The translations under genes were made by a program, and so were the position numbers. This document shows positions 7,468 through 8,755 of a stretch of 8,755 bases of DNA, piece after piece (the stretch's first letter is position 1; each line of letters starts with the position of its first letter). This DNA is from Burkholderiaceae bacterium (GTDB lineage Bacteria > Pseudomonadota > Gammaproteobacteria > Burkholderiales > Burkholderiaceae_C). The notes beneath the pieces were generated by a model, which was given only the letters and a program-made list of their open reading frames with translations, was not told where the DNA came from and made no database searches. The stretch spans positions 1 to 8,755 of the forward strand of contig JAGOBT010000102.1 of NCBI GenBank assembly GCA_017999135.1, read 5' to 3'.

Positions 7468-8234
7468 ACGCGTCACCCCGCCGTCATCCGGCCGCAGCAC
7501 GGCTTGTGCCTGCACGCGGCATCTCGATCGTGGAGCTGATGGTCGGCATCACGATCTCGCTCTTCATCCTGGCTGGCGCCTCGTTGGTGCTGACCACCCA
7601 ACTCGACAGCAACCGCCGCCTGCTGCTGGAGGCACAAGTCCAACAGGATCTGCGCACCACGGCCGACATGATCTCGCGCGATGTGCGGCGGGCCGGCTAC
7701 TGGGGCAAGGCCTACTGTCAGGTCTGGCCGGCGTCCGAAAATGCGGCCGAGTGCCCCGGGCCCAACCCCTACACCCTGATGACGCCGAATGTGGCAGCGG
7801 GTGCCCAGGTCGTCAGCGAGATCCGGTACCGCCGCTCCACCGATGCCGAAGGTGGTGCCGACATCAACCGGGACGACGACGGTGTCGACCTGGACGATGA
7901 CCGGCCGAGGGAGCTCGTGGGGTTCAAGTTCAACGCTGACGCCGGGACCATCGAGTACATGGTGGGCGATGGCAATTGGCAGACCTTGACCGACCCCGCT
8001 GTGCTGGAGATCCGGCAGTTCACCATGACGATCAACAGCCAGGCATTGCCTGCGCCGTGTGCCGCAGTCGGCTGTCAAGCCCTGGGGCCGGCCTGTGACG
8101 GGCCGATCTCGGTGCACTCACGCGAACTCACCTTCACCATCGTGGCGCGCGCGGTGCATGACCCGTCGGTCGAACGCAGCCTGCGCGAGAACGTCCGCCT
8201 GCGCAACAGCGTCCCGGTGGAGCAGTGCCCATGA
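7464..8234 (+). CDS. pilW: PilW-like type IV minor pilin
   Basis: PilW is a GspJ-like minor pilin of the priming/tip complex with PilV, PilX and FimU/FimT. From ATG 7464, overlapping the previous stop as ATGA, it has 256 residues; an in-frame ATG at 7419 lies inside the preceding gene. The leader ends PARG, cleaved after G19, with E24 as Glu5 (GISIVELMVGITISL). The family signature DVRRAGYWG (73-81) follows the helix. Cysteines lie at 85, 97, 199, 204, 211 and 255. An acidic segment at 133-146 contains NRDDDGVDLD (135-144), which resembles an EF-hand-type calcium loop, followed by the VGFKF strand (152-156). The final segment ELTFTIVARA (221-230) is typical of PilW C-terminal strands. It is translationally coupled on both sides. 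Confidence 0.9.
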   Translation: MNASPRRHPAAARLVPARGISIVELMVGITISLFILAGASLVLTTQLDSNRRLLLEAQVQQDLRTTADMISRDVRRAGYWGKAYCQVWPASENAAECPGPNPYTLMTPNVAAGAQVVSEIRYRRSTDAEGGADINRDDDGVDLDDDRPRELVGFKFNADAGTIEYMVGDGNWQTLTDPAVLEIRQFTMTINSQALPAPCAAVGCQALGPACDGPISVHSRELTFTIVARAVHDPSVERSLRENVRLRNSVPVEQCP

Positions 8235-8755
8235 CGCCGGTGCGCAGCATGCAGCAGCGCGGCATGGCCGCCCTGACCGTGGTGATGGTGCTGTTCTTCG
8301 TGATGGCCATGCTGGCGGCCTACACCAACCGCAACCTGGTGTTCGAGCAGCGGATTTCCGCCAACAGCTACCGTGCCACGCGCGCGCTGGAGGCAGCCGA
8401 CGCAGGCGTGGAATGGAGCATCGGCATGCTCAACGCGGGCCGCATCACGGCCACCTGCACACCAGCCGAACCCGACCAGGCCGCCGTGTTGACCGACTTC
8501 CGCAGCCGCTACCTGGTGCCGGCCACTGACGACTCCAACGGCGAAGGTGCGTTCAGCGTGCCCTGGGGCCAGGTGCCAGCCAACCGGGTGTACCCCACCT
8601 GCGTGATTGTCAATGGGGCACCGCGGTGTGCCTGCCCGGCCATGGGGCAGGCTGCGGAGGCCATCAATGTGCCAGCCGATGGCGTGGCCACGGCCTTCCG
8701 CATCACGTTCCGCCTGTTCAACGACGACACGGTGCGCGGCGGCGCCGTGCAGCTG
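8231..8755 (+). CDS. pilX: PilX-like type IV minor pilin, 3' partial
   Basis: This gene runs off the right edge; 175 residues are visible and no stop occurs. ATG 8231 overlaps the pilW stop as ATGA and has GGAG at 8219-8222. The leader MTPVRSMQQRG is cleaved after G11. The mature protein starts MAALTVVMVLFFVMAMLAA, with threonine at mature position 5 instead of glutamate. The PilX/GspK group commonly lacks that glutamate, which fits a tip position. The segment NRNLVFEQRISANSYRATRALEAADAGVEW is partly shown here by EQRISANSYRA (39-49) and EAADAGVEW (54-62), hallmark of PilX N-terminal helices. Cysteines lie at 76, 124, 133 and 135. A pilY1-type tip adhesin gene is commonly next, beyond the window. 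Confidence 0.87.
   Translation, partial: MTPVRSMQQRGMAALTVVMVLFFVMAMLAAYTNRNLVFEQRISANSYRATRALEAADAGVEWSIGMLNAGRITATCTPAEPDQAAVLTDFRSRYLVPATDDSNGEGAFSVPWGQVPANRVYPTCVIVNGAPRCACPAMGQAAEAINVPADGVATAFRITFRLFNDDTVRGGAVQL

Overview
The window is GC-rich, densely coding bacterial chromosome. It most resembles a betaproteobacterium of the order Burkholderiales. The reasons are protein character (UbiD, GlyA and NrdR all look proteobacterial), the linkage glyA-nrdR-minor pilin genes that I recall from that order, and a ZTP-type riboswitch in front of glyA. I cannot name a species. There are no signs of mobile elements, CRISPR arrays or tRNA/rRNA genes.

Left part (1-2708): the 3' end of a YdcF/ElyC-like (DUF218) envelope gene on the + strand converges with ubiD (ubiquinone biosynthesis) on the - strand. 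The 226-bp gap between them holds three hairpin-forming inverted repeats, one of them a likely terminator for ubiD. The AT-richer gap 2451-2708 is a divergent promoter region. It carries a good sigma70-like promoter on the + strand and several palindromic sites.

Middle part (2709-5596): a membrane-anchored SLT-type lytic transglycosylase, then a 271-bp leader holding a weak promoter and a recognisable ZTP (pfl) riboswitch. The riboswitch precedes glyA (serine hydroxymethyltransferase), and nrdR (repressor of ribonucleotide reductase genes) follows 34 bp later. The riboswitch ties one-carbon supply to purine intermediate level. If the two genes are co-transcribed, it would also touch dNTP control through NrdR.

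Right part (5597-8755): a cluster of type IV pilus minor pilin genes. The order is a first FimT/GspH-like gene, a PilE-like pilin, a second FimT/GspH-like gene, pilW and pilX (cut by the window end). The last four are joined by three successive ATGA stop/start overlaps. No PilV-type gene is seen where one is usual. The two FimT-like proteins share a six-cysteine pattern, but only the first carries a C-terminal GRxR motif of the kind linked to DNA binding in FimT. The products should be processed by the prepilin peptidase PilD and form the priming/tip complex of a type IV pilus, used in adhesion, twitching or DNA uptake.

The most interesting points are the riboswitch and its unusual inserted segment, the altered minor-pilin set with diverged FimT paralogs, and a possible leaderless start for the PilE-like gene.
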